Positions 1 to 7,528 of a DNA stretch of 17,023 bases are shown here, piece by piece (position 1 is the stretch's first letter; every line of letters starts with the position of its first letter). The notes under the pieces were generated by a model, which worked only from the letters and a program-made list of their open reading frames with translations, had not been told where the DNA came from and did no database searches. The position numbers and the translations under genes are program-made. The DNA comes from Halocynthiibacter sp049608145 (GTDB lineage: Bacteria; Pseudomonadota; Alphaproteobacteria; Rhodobacterales; Rhodobacteraceae), in NCBI RefSeq assembly GCF_049608145.1, contig NZ_JBMYXF010000058.1, forward strand, positions 1-17,023, given 5' to 3'.

Positions 1-309
1 AGAGCCTCCTGTGCTCAAGCCAATCTGATGTCCAACTTTATATGACGACGGACAATATGTTCTGTCGGGAGACCGTTGCAAATATAGGTCCCGTAAGAGA
101 ATTTCTTCTAAGCCGACTAAAGTGAGCATCTCTCGAATACAGCGTCCAGGCAGGCCCAGCATTTCCCCCAGTTTCGCAAGGTTTTGTTCACGAAAATATT
201 GCCGCCGTATTTCCGCATGGTGAACATTATTCCATGCCCCGAAACTGCCGGGGACGGCAATAAACAATCTATCGTGCACCTTTGTCTTGAATACCTTTCT
301 GACCAACAC
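1..309 (-). CDS. Partial unknown protein with HTH-like segment, runs off left edge
   Basis: The minus strand is open for 103 codons from a GTG at 309-307 to the window edge, preceded in frame by a TAG stop. A GGAG Shine-Dalgarno lies 5 bases before the GTG. The translation begins (M)LVRKVFKTKVHDRLFIAV. Around residues 40-70 it has a helix-turn-helix-like stretch (LAKLGEMLGLPGRCIREML) resembling the HTH repeats in the tail of the TniQ protein in this window. I do not recognise the family. It is divergent from the Ner-like regulator at 473, so the two may share a control region. The overlapping ATG-started frame at 117-311 is less protein-like. Whether it belongs to the transposon or to the flanking chromosome cannot be decided here. 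Confidence 0.45.
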   Translation of the reverse strand, partial: MLVRKVFKTKVHDRLFIAVPGSFGAWNNVHHAEIRRQYFREQNLAKLGEMLGLPGRCIREMLTLVGLEEILLRDLYLQRSPDRTYCPSSYKVGHQIGLSTGGS

Positions 310-472
310 AATTACTCCCAGCTATAATCTATCCAAAGCATGCTCGATTTTGCCCTTTTGACCAATAGGGAAGGACCATTTTTTTGACCGATTAGAAGAT
401 TTCGGATCTCTTGCAAGAATGCACAAATGGGGGGGCTTATTGCCAAGCATATGATAATAACGCGTATTTGGT
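310..472. promoter_or_regulatory. Divergent intergenic region with a repeated TTTTGACCRAT motif
   Basis: This gap separates the left-edge minus gene from the plus-strand Ner-like gene. It contains TTTTGACCAAT at 356-366 and TTTTGACCGAT at 382-392, 26 bases apart in the same orientation. Such spacing could suit a small HTH repressor or a transposase binding array. A TATGATAAT box near 450-458 is a weak -10 candidate for the plus-strand gene, with no good -35 at proper spacing. The operator role is inference. Confidence 0.3.
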
Positions 473-745
473 ATGACCGTGAGTGGAGGAGGACTTCACT
501 TTACCCAGATCAGCATTAGAAACGTTCAAAAGCATGAAGCCGTAAAATTTCGACTGCGGCGGGCGGGCACATCTCTGGCTGAGATCAGCCGCACTCTCGG
601 GGTCGGCCAAAGCGCAACGTCTGCCGTTTCCCTAGGTGACCGGCGCTCAAGGCGAATTGAGGCAGCTATCGCTGAGGTGTTGAAAACAACACCTGAAGCC
701 CTCTGGCCTGAACGTTATAAAGTTAAAAGGGGAGATCGGGCATGA
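473..745 (+). CDS. Ner/Nlp-like small HTH DNA-binding regulator
   Basis: The 90-residue product matches the Ner/Nlp (Mu Ner, SfsB-like) pattern: a helix-turn-helix around residues 27-55 (LRRAGTSLAEISRTLGVGQS) and the typical family ending EALWPERY near residues 75-82. Family members are small repressors that control early transposition functions of Mu-like phages and transposons. Here it sits directly before tnsABC-tniQ on the same strand and probably represses or tunes that operon. The start is uncertain: ATG 473 lacks a clear Shine-Dalgarno, GTG 479 is an alternative, and a strong GGAGGAGG lies inside the frame at about 483-490. The HTH core is not affected. It is about 220 bases from tnsA, leaving room for an operator. 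Confidence 0.8.
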   Translation: MTVSGGGLHFTQISIRNVQKHEAVKFRLRRAGTSLAEISRTLGVGQSATSAVSLGDRRSRRIEAAIAEVLKTTPEALWPERYKVKRGDRA

Positions 746-823
746 TCTGACGAGATACCTAATCCCGCTTAGGGGAAGAAAAGAAAAAGGCCTCGCAAAG
801 TCGAACCTGCAAAGCCTAATTCA

Positions 824-847
824 AGTATCAAGTGACTACCTGATACT
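824..847. promoter_or_regulatory. Inverted repeat AGTATCA-N10-TGATACT upstream of tnsA
   Basis: AGTATCA at 824-830 and TGATACT at 841-847 form a perfect 7-bp dyad with a 10-base spacer, in the gap between the Ner-like gene and tnsA. Dimeric repressor operators have this geometry, and the Ner-like protein next door is the obvious candidate ligand. Binding is inference. Confidence 0.35.
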
Positions 848-878
848 AATTTCTTCCAACAAATTATTCGTAAAGTCA

Positions 879-900
879 ACCGAAATCTCCCTGTTTCGGT
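879..900. promoter_or_regulatory. Second dyad ACCGAAA-N8-TTTCGGT upstream of tnsA
   Basis: ACCGAAA at 879-885 and TTTCGGT at 894-900 form a perfect 7-bp inverted repeat with an 8-base loop. It is not followed by a T tract, so it is not a convincing terminator. It could be an operator or an mRNA leader hairpin before tnsA. The remainder of 746-963 shows no gene. Confidence 0.3.
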
Positions 901-963
901 AATGGGGAAGGTTTGCATTGCATGTTTTGAAGAAAGGCGAAGCTCTGCAATCAACGGACACAA

Positions 964-1686
964 TTGCAGGCTCCTGAACACCACATGAACGATGATCGTT
1001 TTACCTTTGGCGGGGAGTTTCCTCCCCTGCCCAGTCGCAGTACGCGCAAAATTTCTAAAAGGTCGCGGGGAAGCTCCCGAGGCAGCAGCCCGATTGATTT
1101 ACCTGCAAATGTGGAGAAACGGCTTCGGGTTACGCAATTTGAAAGCAAGCTGGAAGAACGGGTGATGTGGTTCATTCTTGCCAATTGGCCGCTCTATGAT
1201 TTGCGGGAACAACCGCCTGCACTGACTTATAGAGGTGCTGATGGAAAAATCCGCATGCACACCCCGGATTTTCTGGCGACACTGCGATGTGGTCGTCGAA
1301 TTGCAATCGCGGTCAAGCCTGCAAAGAATACACGTAAACCCGAATTTGTCCGGCAGTTGAAATGCATTCGAAAGTCACTGCCAAAGACTTATGCGGATGA
1401 CTTTCTGCTGTTCACGGATGCGAACTTCACATTGACGGAAGCACTGAATGCGCAACGTTTCTGTACCTTCCGTCGATATGTGTCTGCTGCTGATCTGGAA
1501 CAACTTGATGCGGAACTCGCGCGCTGTGCGTTTCCGATTACACTGATGTCCCTTGCTGAACGTCTTGAAGGTCAGAACGCAGGTTTTCGCACGGTCTTTA
1601 CCGGGATCTATGCGGGGAAACTGACCACGGATCGGAAAAGCCTGATCACCCCGCAGACACTGCTGTATCGGGGGGATGTAAATTGA
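964..1686 (+). CDS. tnsA: TnsA-like transposon endonuclease
   Basis: TnsA is the restriction-endonuclease-like subunit that nicks the 5' ends of a Tn7-type element while TnsB cuts the 3' ends, allowing cut-and-paste movement. The 240-residue product shows the TnsA N-terminal nuclease pattern: FESKLEE (Glu60), HTPDF (Asp102) and AVKP (Lys118). In Tn7 TnsA the catalytic set includes Glu63, Asp114, Gln130 and Lys132. Here the Gln/Glu two residues before the Lys is Ala116, which is unusual. The start used is TTG 964, with CGGA 5 bases upstream; ATG 985 is a reasonable alternative and removes only 7 residues. The stop overlaps the tnsB start by TTGA, indicating translational coupling. Confidence 0.88.
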   Translation: MQAPEHHMNDDRFTFGGEFPPLPSRSTRKISKRSRGSSRGSSPIDLPANVEKRLRVTQFESKLEERVMWFILANWPLYDLREQPPALTYRGADGKIRMHTPDFLATLRCGRRIAIAVKPAKNTRKPEFVRQLKCIRKSLPKTYADDFLLFTDANFTLTEALNAQRFCTFRRYVSAADLEQLDAELARCAFPITLMSLAERLEGQNAGFRTVFTGIYAGKLTTDRKSLITPQTLLYRGDVN

Positions 1687-3812
1687 GTTTTCCCTTCCGT
1701 TTAAACTACTACGACAAGCTTTCGATTGAAGGCTTGTCGTATCGCGCCATCTCCATCACCGAGGATGAGGCTGGTTTTGAAAGCACTGATGGCAGGCGCA
1801 GTTCCCTGGTACTGACCCCTGAGGCATTTCAGGAACTCCTGAAGCACCCCAATACGGAGTTTATCCGGGGGTATTATCTGCCCGAGCGACAGAAACTACA
1901 TGGTCAAATTGATGTGGATGCTATTGATGATCTGCCAACTGAACGGGGCTATGGAGCGCTCTGGCGGCTGGCTTGGGTACAGGCATATCATCAGATTGAA
2001 CTGTCAGGTCGGGTCTGTCGCACGGACAAATCTATTGCAGCTGTCATACCTGAGATAAGCGCAATCCTTGCTGACCATGCGCAGGTCGCACAGTTTCAAC
2101 ATAAAGAACCTCGTGCTGGTCAAAAACTGATCCTGCGCAAACCACCAAGCCCGCGCACTTTGCGTGATTGGGTCAAACGGTTTGAAAAATCAGGCAATGA
2201 TCCTCTTTCCCTAATCCCACACTATAGTCGCTGCGGCAATCATGGTGATCGGTTTTGTCTAGAGGCCCGCCGCCTGATGGGGGAGGTTTTTGAGGCTTAT
2301 CTCTCCCTGCAACGCAAAAGCAAAAAGATTGTTTATGATCTTTGCCGCGACCGCTTTAAGCGAGAGAACAAGTCTCGCGATGAGAGGGGCATGGATCGTT
2401 TGCGTGTGCCGTCGCGCAGATCCGTGGAACGCGCACTTGCCAAGCTTGACCCCTATTTCACCCGGGTTCATCGGTATGGGGTCGATCAAGCCAATAAGGA
2501 CTTTGCATTATGGGAAAACGACCTTGATGTTGCCTATCCGATGGAGCGCCTTGAGATCGATGAATGGAAAGTCGATCTGATTGGCCTGCTGGCTGAGCGT
2601 GGAGCGCTGGACGGCCTGACCCCTAAACAGCTTGCAAAAATCGAGCGTGGCAGGCGCTGGCTGTATGTCGTGATAGATTGCGCAACCAGATGCATAATCG
2701 GAATGCGTTTGGCTGCAACGCCGAACACTGCAGATGCGATTGCGACGATTGCAGATGCGACCCGAGACAAAACAGACTTTGCAATTGCAGCAGGGTGTAA
2801 ATCCGATTGGTCATTTTACGGTGGATTGGTGACTGTCGTGTCTGATCAGGGGGCTGCATTTGCGAATGATCAGTTTTGTACTGCCGTCACTGACGCCGGT
2901 GGCACCGCTGAACGCCCTGTCGCAGCAACACCCCAACTCCGAGCTCGGGTGGAGCGGATCTTTGGCACCTTCGGCACAGCTTTGATGCCGTTTCTGGCCG
3001 GGCGTACTTTTTCCAATCCCAAGGACAGAGGTGACTACCCATCAGATGACCTTGCGGCCATCTCGGACGACGGGTTGATGCAAATGCTCATCGTCTATGT
3101 GGTCGATGTTTACCATAATCTGCCCCATGCCGGACTGAAGGGGGAAACACCACGCAATTGTTGGGAACGCCTGAGTAAACAATTTGGCGTTATCCCTCCG
3201 CCTTCCGAGCAGACCAGAAAAAGGGCCTTTGGTCTGAAGCGCCGCCGGAAAGTCACGGGCAAAGGCGTAACGATCTACAACATCGATTATACCTGTGCCG
3301 CCCTGCGTCAATTTCACCTGCACAGTCACGAAACCGAAGTGGACCTCAAGATCGATCCTCGAGACCTCGGCTGGATTATGGTCCGGATTGGCAACGCATG
3401 GCACGCGGCGACGGCCCTGCAGAAATGCTTTGACGGTGTATGCCTTGAAGATTGGCGTGCTGCGTCTCGTGAGCTCAGCCTGAAGCATCGGCATGAGGCA
3501 AGCATTATGGAAGATACGGTGGCGCATGCTTTGCGTCATATCCAACGGTTGAATGCCGCTGAGCAGGACAGGTTTGGAAAATTCCTAAGACGTCTGACAC
3601 CCCAGGCATTGGCGCGCGCCGAAGAAGATAACTTCCTAGGCTTGACGATTGAAGCAAGTAACGATCAGGATTTTGACCTGCCACCTGATCAGGATCTCTT
3701 CGGCTACGTCATCCCCCTGGAAGAGGAGGAGCCAGAAAAGCCCGACACATCCCCTGATGCGCCAGACGAAGATGACGACACCCCATCCACATGGAGATTT
3801 GAAGATGACTGA
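1683..3812 (+). CDS. tnsB: TnsB-like DDE transposase
   Basis: TnsB recognises the transposon ends and carries out 3'-end cleavage and strand joining through an RNase H-fold DDE site. The 709-residue product has the expected length. It has N-terminal HTH-type DNA-binding segments (about residues 100-260), an integrase core with Asp293 (LEIDEWKVDL), Asp388 (VVSDQGAAF) and Glu424 (ARVERIFGTFG), with D-to-E spacing of 36, and a Mu-transposase-like C-terminal domain. The final ~40 residues are strongly acidic and proline-rich (EEEEPEKPDTSPDAPDEDDD), in the region that in Tn7 contacts TnsC. The start is TTG 1683, overlapping the tnsA stop. The end overlaps tnsC by 8 bases. Confidence 0.92.
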   Translation: MSFPFRLNYYDKLSIEGLSYRAISITEDEAGFESTDGRRSSLVLTPEAFQELLKHPNTEFIRGYYLPERQKLHGQIDVDAIDDLPTERGYGALWRLAWVQAYHQIELSGRVCRTDKSIAAVIPEISAILADHAQVAQFQHKEPRAGQKLILRKPPSPRTLRDWVKRFEKSGNDPLSLIPHYSRCGNHGDRFCLEARRLMGEVFEAYLSLQRKSKKIVYDLCRDRFKRENKSRDERGMDRLRVPSRRSVERALAKLDPYFTRVHRYGVDQANKDFALWENDLDVAYPMERLEIDEWKVDLIGLLAERGALDGLTPKQLAKIERGRRWLYVVIDCATRCIIGMRLAATPNTADAIATIADATRDKTDFAIAAGCKSDWSFYGGLVTVVSDQGAAFANDQFCTAVTDAGGTAERPVAATPQLRARVERIFGTFGTALMPFLAGRTFSNPKDRGDYPSDDLAAISDDGLMQMLIVYVVDVYHNLPHAGLKGETPRNCWERLSKQFGVIPPPSEQTRKRAFGLKRRRKVTGKGVTIYNIDYTCAALRQFHLHSHETEVDLKIDPRDLGWIMVRIGNAWHAATALQKCFDGVCLEDWRAASRELSLKHRHEASIMEDTVAHALRHIQRLNAAEQDRFGKFLRRLTPQALARAEEDNFLGLTIEASNDQDFDLPPDQDLFGYVIPLEEEEPEKPDTSPDAPDEDDDTPSTWRFEDD

Positions 3813-4776
3813 ATCAACCCTTGAAAGTAATGAAATCGATCTTCTGCTTGCGCGCATGCGGTCTCGCTTCATTGCTTATCCGGCTTACACCGATCTGCAG
3901 GTAAAATTTGATAACCTGCTGTCCAAACGCAGAACGGAAATTGAACTTGGGCTTCGAGGAGAAGCCCAGGGGATTGCTGTGATCGGCGCGTCCGGAAGTG
4001 GCAAATCCACTATTGTTGAGCGCTTGCTTTCACGCCACCCAGGCTTGCAACGACCAGGTCAATCTAATGAGATTGCAGAGACCGTGGAGCTATTAATCCC
4101 GTCGCCAGCCACGCTTAAGCATGTAGGTCTGACGATGTTGACAGCCTTGGGTTATACGCTCAAACGAGATCGGCCTGCTGCCTATATCTGGGATCAGGTG
4201 AGGCACTTTCTAAAACTGCGCAAGACACTGTTCATTCACCTGGATGAAGCGCAGGATTTATATGGGGCCACTCGGGCGATGCGGCAGGATTCTGCAGTTA
4301 ATACGCTTAAAACCCTGATGAACCGGAAGGATTGGCCCGTTGGGCTGATCCTGTCCGGAACCCCGGAGCTGGCACGGTTGATCAATTCAGATGTCCAGTT
4401 GATGCGCAGGCTTTATGTGGTCATCCTGCCTGCGGTCAGTTGGGCGACCCATCCAAAGGAAATCACTATCATTTTCCAGGGCTATCTTGCTGAGGCCGGG
4501 CTTGAAGCGGATGGAGATCTGGATCTCAAAGACTTCCTGCCAAGGCTCATACATGCGGGGATGAACCAATTTGGCATTATTCTTAATCTGTTGCTTGATG
4601 GGGTCGAGGAAGCCTTGCGAGCTGAGGATTGTACTGTCACGATCCAACATTATGCAGAAGCCTATCGCCGTAAAGTCAGCTGCCCTCCAAGCCTAAATCC
4701 GTTTCTCGCTGCAGATTGGCGCGCAATCGACCCATCTCGCATCCATGACTTATGCCCCGAGGGAGATGACATATGA
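3805..4776 (+). CDS. tnsC: TnsC/TniB-like AAA+ ATPase
   Basis: TnsC is the AAA+ regulator that links the target-selecting TniQ protein to the TnsAB transposase. From ATG 3805 (323 residues) it shows Walker A GASGSGKST at residues 61-69, Walker B LFIHLDEAQ at 142-150 and a sensor segment SGTPE at 184-188, all typical of the TniB/TnsC family. I chose ATG 3805 because it overlaps the tnsB stop by the common ATGACTGA arrangement. A longer in-frame start at 3649 would add 52 residues that read through the acidic tnsB tail and look non-coding. The stop overlaps the tniQ start by ATGA, so tnsABC-tniQ is one coupled operon. Confidence 0.92.
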   Translation: MTESTLESNEIDLLLARMRSRFIAYPAYTDLQVKFDNLLSKRRTEIELGLRGEAQGIAVIGASGSGKSTIVERLLSRHPGLQRPGQSNEIAETVELLIPSPATLKHVGLTMLTALGYTLKRDRPAAYIWDQVRHFLKLRKTLFIHLDEAQDLYGATRAMRQDSAVNTLKTLMNRKDWPVGLILSGTPELARLINSDVQLMRRLYVVILPAVSWATHPKEITIIFQGYLAEAGLEADGDLDLKDFLPRLIHAGMNQFGIILNLLLDGVEEALRAEDCTVTIQHYAEAYRRKVSCPPSLNPFLAADWRAIDPSRIHDLCPEGDDI

Positions 4777-6629
4777 AACCTATAGCGAAGCTGCAATTTC
4801 ACATAAACGAGTTCGAAACGGCGACATCATTTGCAAGCCGCTTTAGCCGCTATTGCGGACTGGACGGCCCCAGAGATCTCTGCCTTGATCAGGGCTTTCG
4901 ATGGCAGGAACTGATCGCGGGAGATGACTTCGCCCTGGATGGTCTGGCGGCAATCACGGGTGAAGATCCTACCCGTGTCCGGAGGTGGGCTGTTCGCAAT
5001 GTGGGAGCAAAGCGTTTCAATATCGCCGGGTTCCCAGCATCCGGAAACGCGGTTTTGCGCACCCGGGTTCGCCTATGCCCGTTGTGCCTGAAAGAAGATG
5101 AGGAACGGTTCGGTTCAAATGGAATCTACAGGCGCTGTTTCTGGCAAATGTCTGGGATCAGAACCTGCCCAGATCACGCAACGCCACTTATTAACCTCCC
5201 CGTGGATGTGCATACCATTCTCAACTATGACTATATCCATAAAGTCCAAAAACATCGCGCGATGATTGAGGCAGCAATCCGAGAGGCACCGACACTCCGT
5301 ACAGAATATACGGGATTTGAGGAGGATGTATGGCACCGTACTAGGGGGATGAAACAAATACCATTCCTCGATGATCTGACGCTGGATGTCGCATGTAAAC
5401 TGTGTGAGACTTTAGGGTTCGTGTTGCAATTTGGTGCAGAGCGTAAACTCCGCACCGCCAGCGAGTATGAATTGTGGCAGTCGGCTCAACAGGGGTTTGA
5501 AGCGCTGCGCGAGGGCGAGGCAGGCCTGAAAGGCGCGCTGCTATCACTGCGCACTAAACAATCGTTTCATATGGGCGGTTACAATAAAGATCTTGGTGCT
5601 TTTTATGTCTGGCTGCACGGATCATCTCTGAAGAAAGAAATGATTCCTTTGCGTGACTTGATCAGGGATCTCATTGCGCAAAATTACCCTGTTTCCGGCG
5701 CGAGAACGGTTCTTGGAAAGCCTTGCCCAGAAAGCCCGGTCTATTCGGTTTCTGCTGGCTTGAAGGCTTTGGGAATAAAGCGCTCAAGGATGCACGAGCA
5801 TCTTATAGAACAAGGTCTTGCCACCCCTGTCAGCGAAGGTAACTCAGTCGAATTACACAGGCAAATCGTCGAGAGGGATTTGCGTGCCTTTGAAGAAGGC
5901 GCTGGCAAGCGATTAACAAGCCAGCAGGCCGCGCAATTTTTGAATGTCAGCAAAGACCTTGTGTTGGAATTGAAGGTTGCAGGTCTTATTGAGACCATCG
6001 ATGACAGTTATTGTCGTGGTCCCCGCTATCATCAGGATCGGTTGACTGAACTTCTAAATCAACTCGAAACATGCCTGACAGCCCCGTCGCCCGATGAAAC
6101 CTACATCCCTTTGAATGAAGCGGCGTCCAGGCTGAAGCGTAAAACACCAGTCATCATACGATTGCTTTTGGTTGGTAAAATACTAGCCACAAAGGACGGT
6201 GACAGCACAGGTTTCGGACGCATCAAAATTGGCCTAAACAGCAGCCGAACTGTTCTACACAGTACCAATCAACCCGGCCTGACGCGGAGCGATACAGCCG
6301 TTAAGCTACACGTCAAACACCAAACGATAAGCTGGCTCATTGAGGAAGGCCTGTTGCAGGATGTTGATATGCGCAGTGCTAGATCCGGACAGCATATAAC
6401 GGCTATTTGTAAGGGCAGCATCAAAGTGTTTCTGCAAGATCACATCACATTGGGGCTTCTCGCAAAGCAGCTTAATCGAAAACCCGGACCGCTCGGCTGT
6501 TTCCTGGATGGCAAGCGCATCTGGCCAATGGAAATGCCCGACAATCTCAGCCGGATATACAAACGATCAAGGCTGGAGCGGCAACTGCAAGAATTGGGGA
6601 TGGGCTTGTCAGTGAAGCAGCCAGCGTGA
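4773..6629 (+). CDS. tniQ: TniQ/TnsD-family target selector with repeated HTH tail
   Basis: TniQ-family proteins choose the insertion site for Tn7-like elements; TnsD of Tn7 binds the attachment site at the 3' end of glmS. This 618-residue protein has a TniQ N-terminus with a zinc-finger signature, CPLC at residues 102-105 and CPDH at 132-135. Its long C-terminal half contains about five HTH-like repeats near residues 324-349, 381-406, 445-471, 503-528 and 557-583, for example LTSQQAAQFLNVSKDLVLEL. The length and tandem DNA-binding repeats favour a sequence-specific, TnsD-like selector over a short TniQ of the CRISPR-guided type. ATG 4773 has GGGAG upstream and overlaps tnsC by ATGA. The likely target, judged only from location, is the adjacent rtcB 3' end. 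Confidence 0.88.
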   Translation: MKPIAKLQFHINEFETATSFASRFSRYCGLDGPRDLCLDQGFRWQELIAGDDFALDGLAAITGEDPTRVRRWAVRNVGAKRFNIAGFPASGNAVLRTRVRLCPLCLKEDEERFGSNGIYRRCFWQMSGIRTCPDHATPLINLPVDVHTILNYDYIHKVQKHRAMIEAAIREAPTLRTEYTGFEEDVWHRTRGMKQIPFLDDLTLDVACKLCETLGFVLQFGAERKLRTASEYELWQSAQQGFEALREGEAGLKGALLSLRTKQSFHMGGYNKDLGAFYVWLHGSSLKKEMIPLRDLIRDLIAQNYPVSGARTVLGKPCPESPVYSVSAGLKALGIKRSRMHEHLIEQGLATPVSEGNSVELHRQIVERDLRAFEEGAGKRLTSQQAAQFLNVSKDLVLELKVAGLIETIDDSYCRGPRYHQDRLTELLNQLETCLTAPSPDETYIPLNEAASRLKRKTPVIIRLLLVGKILATKDGDSTGFGRIKIGLNSSRTVLHSTNQPGLTRSDTAVKLHVKHQTISWLIEEGLLQDVDMRSARSGQHITAICKGSIKVFLQDHITLGLLAKQLNRKPGPLGCFLDGKRIWPMEMPDNLSRIYKRSRLERQLQELGMGLSVKQPA

Positions 6630-6705
6630 TTGCAAAAGCACCGGGAAAAACTGATCACATCCTTGAAAGTATAGATGAAAGCCGTCAATCTCAAACCCGC
6701 ACCTT

Positions 6706-7332
6706 ATGATTTGGGGAACTCTGTTGAATAAATTTGGGCATCTAAGCACTTTGCCAAAAGGGCCTTTTCGTTTCATCGCGCTCGATGTTGAAACTGCGGG
6801 CAAAACAGCCGGGAGCATATGCCAGATTGGCCTGTGTTTTGTCAGCAGCACTGGCGATTTACAGACCTATTCGGTCCTGGTTGATCCGCAAGAGCCATTT
6901 GAGAAATTCAACACAGAGCTGCACGGCATTTCCAGTGAAACTGTGTCGGGTGCCGGGACGTTTCCGACTGTCTATATGGCGTTGTTTGAGATTTTGAACA
7001 CCCATTCCCTCGTCCAGCACAGCACCTTTGACGAAAAGGCCTTAACGGCCGCATGCGCACGATATGATCTGCCCATGATCACCTCCCATTGGACCAACAG
7101 TGTGACGGTCGCACGACAAGCATGGCCTGAATTGAAGGGGGCTGGTGGCCATGGCCTCGCCAACCTCAAAAAGCATCTGGGCCTCACATTTCATCACCAT
7201 GACGCAGGAGAAGACGCACGCGCTTCTGCCTCGGTGATTTTGAAAGCGGAGAGGGTTTTGGGCAAGCCGCGGTCGCATCTCACGATAAACCGTCAAATGG
7301 TGTTTCAGTTTGGAACGCAATCTCAGAGGTGA
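6706..7332 (+). CDS. DEDDh-family 3'-5' exonuclease (DnaQ-like)
   Basis: The 208-residue product has the DnaQ/RNase T exonuclease motifs: Exo I FIALDVETAG (Asp27, Glu29), Exo II HSTFDEKAL (Asp109) and Exo III HHHDAGEDARA with His165 and Asp170, five apart as in DEDDh enzymes. Such enzymes remove nucleotides from 3' ends of DNA or RNA using two metal ions. It lies 76 bases after tniQ on the same strand and before the rtcB terminator, so it is probably carried by the Tn7-like element. Its substrate is unknown; processing of transposition intermediates or RNA ends are both possible. TTG 6724, with GGGGA 6 bases upstream, may be the true start, as ATG 6706 has no clear ribosome site. Confidence 0.85.
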   Translation: MIWGTLLNKFGHLSTLPKGPFRFIALDVETAGKTAGSICQIGLCFVSSTGDLQTYSVLVDPQEPFEKFNTELHGISSETVSGAGTFPTVYMALFEILNTHSLVQHSTFDEKALTAACARYDLPMITSHWTNSVTVARQAWPELKGAGGHGLANLKKHLGLTFHHHDAGEDARASASVILKAERVLGKPRSHLTINRQMVFQFGTQSQR

Positions 7333-7502
7333 ATTGAAATCGTGACATGCACTCCCAATCCATTTCCTGCACACCCACACAAAATTCAATCCAGAGGCGT
7401 GCTTCGTAACACCGACTCAACGATGTTCGCGGTTTGTTGCACAGGATGAAAATTGCACATAGGTTGTCATCATGTACGCCCTCGGACTTTCTCTTCGTAT
7501 GT
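7333..7502. other. Non-coding junction between exonuclease gene and rtcB, candidate transposon end
   Basis: No convincing gene lies here. The stretch has two near-identical boxes, TGCACTCCCA at 7348-7357 and TGCACACCCA at 7368-7377, exactly 20 bases apart. A second pair follows: TTGCACAGG at 7437-7445 and TTGCACATAGG at 7453-7463. Repeated ~20-bp spaced boxes are what transposase-binding ends of Tn7-like elements look like, and the position fits, but no matching inverted end was found on the left side. Confidence 0.3.
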
Positions 7503-7528
7503 AAAAGAGCGACGTATCAACGCCGCCC
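7503..7528 (-). terminator. Intrinsic terminator of the ro60-rtcB operon, overlapping the rtcB stop
   Basis: On the minus strand GGGCGGCG (7528-7521) pairs with CGTCGCTC (7514-7507) in an 8-bp stem with two G-U pairs, a 6-base loop TTGATA, and a following TTTT. The stem starts inside the last rtcB codons and the TGA stop lies in the loop. This marks the operon end. Confidence 0.65.

Larger units (their letters stand above)
473..7332 (+). mobile_element. Tn7-like transposition module (core genes; ends not defined)
   Basis: A Ner-like regulator, TnsA endonuclease, TnsB DDE transposase, TnsC AAA+ ATPase and TniQ target selector lie in the canonical Tn7-like order with 4-8 base overlaps, followed by an exonuclease gene. 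The coordinates cover the genes only. I found no confident TGT...ACA terminal inverted repeats or target duplication. The right end should lie between 7333 and 7502, because rtcB with its terminator is intact from 7503. The left end is somewhere before 473 or outside the window. No Cas protein, CRISPR array or further cargo is seen. Confidence 0.8.

Noticed and set aside
3042..3545. Minus-strand 167-codon frame inside tnsB
   Set aside because: Antisense to conserved transposase sequence and not recognisable.
3649..3804. Upstream tnsC start giving a 375-residue protein
   Set aside because: The extra 52 residues overlap the tnsB tail and look non-coding; ATG 3805 gives the usual short overlap.
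473..7502. CRISPR-associated transposon
   Set aside because: No CRISPR array, Cas12k or Cascade gene is present, and TniQ is long and TnsD-like.
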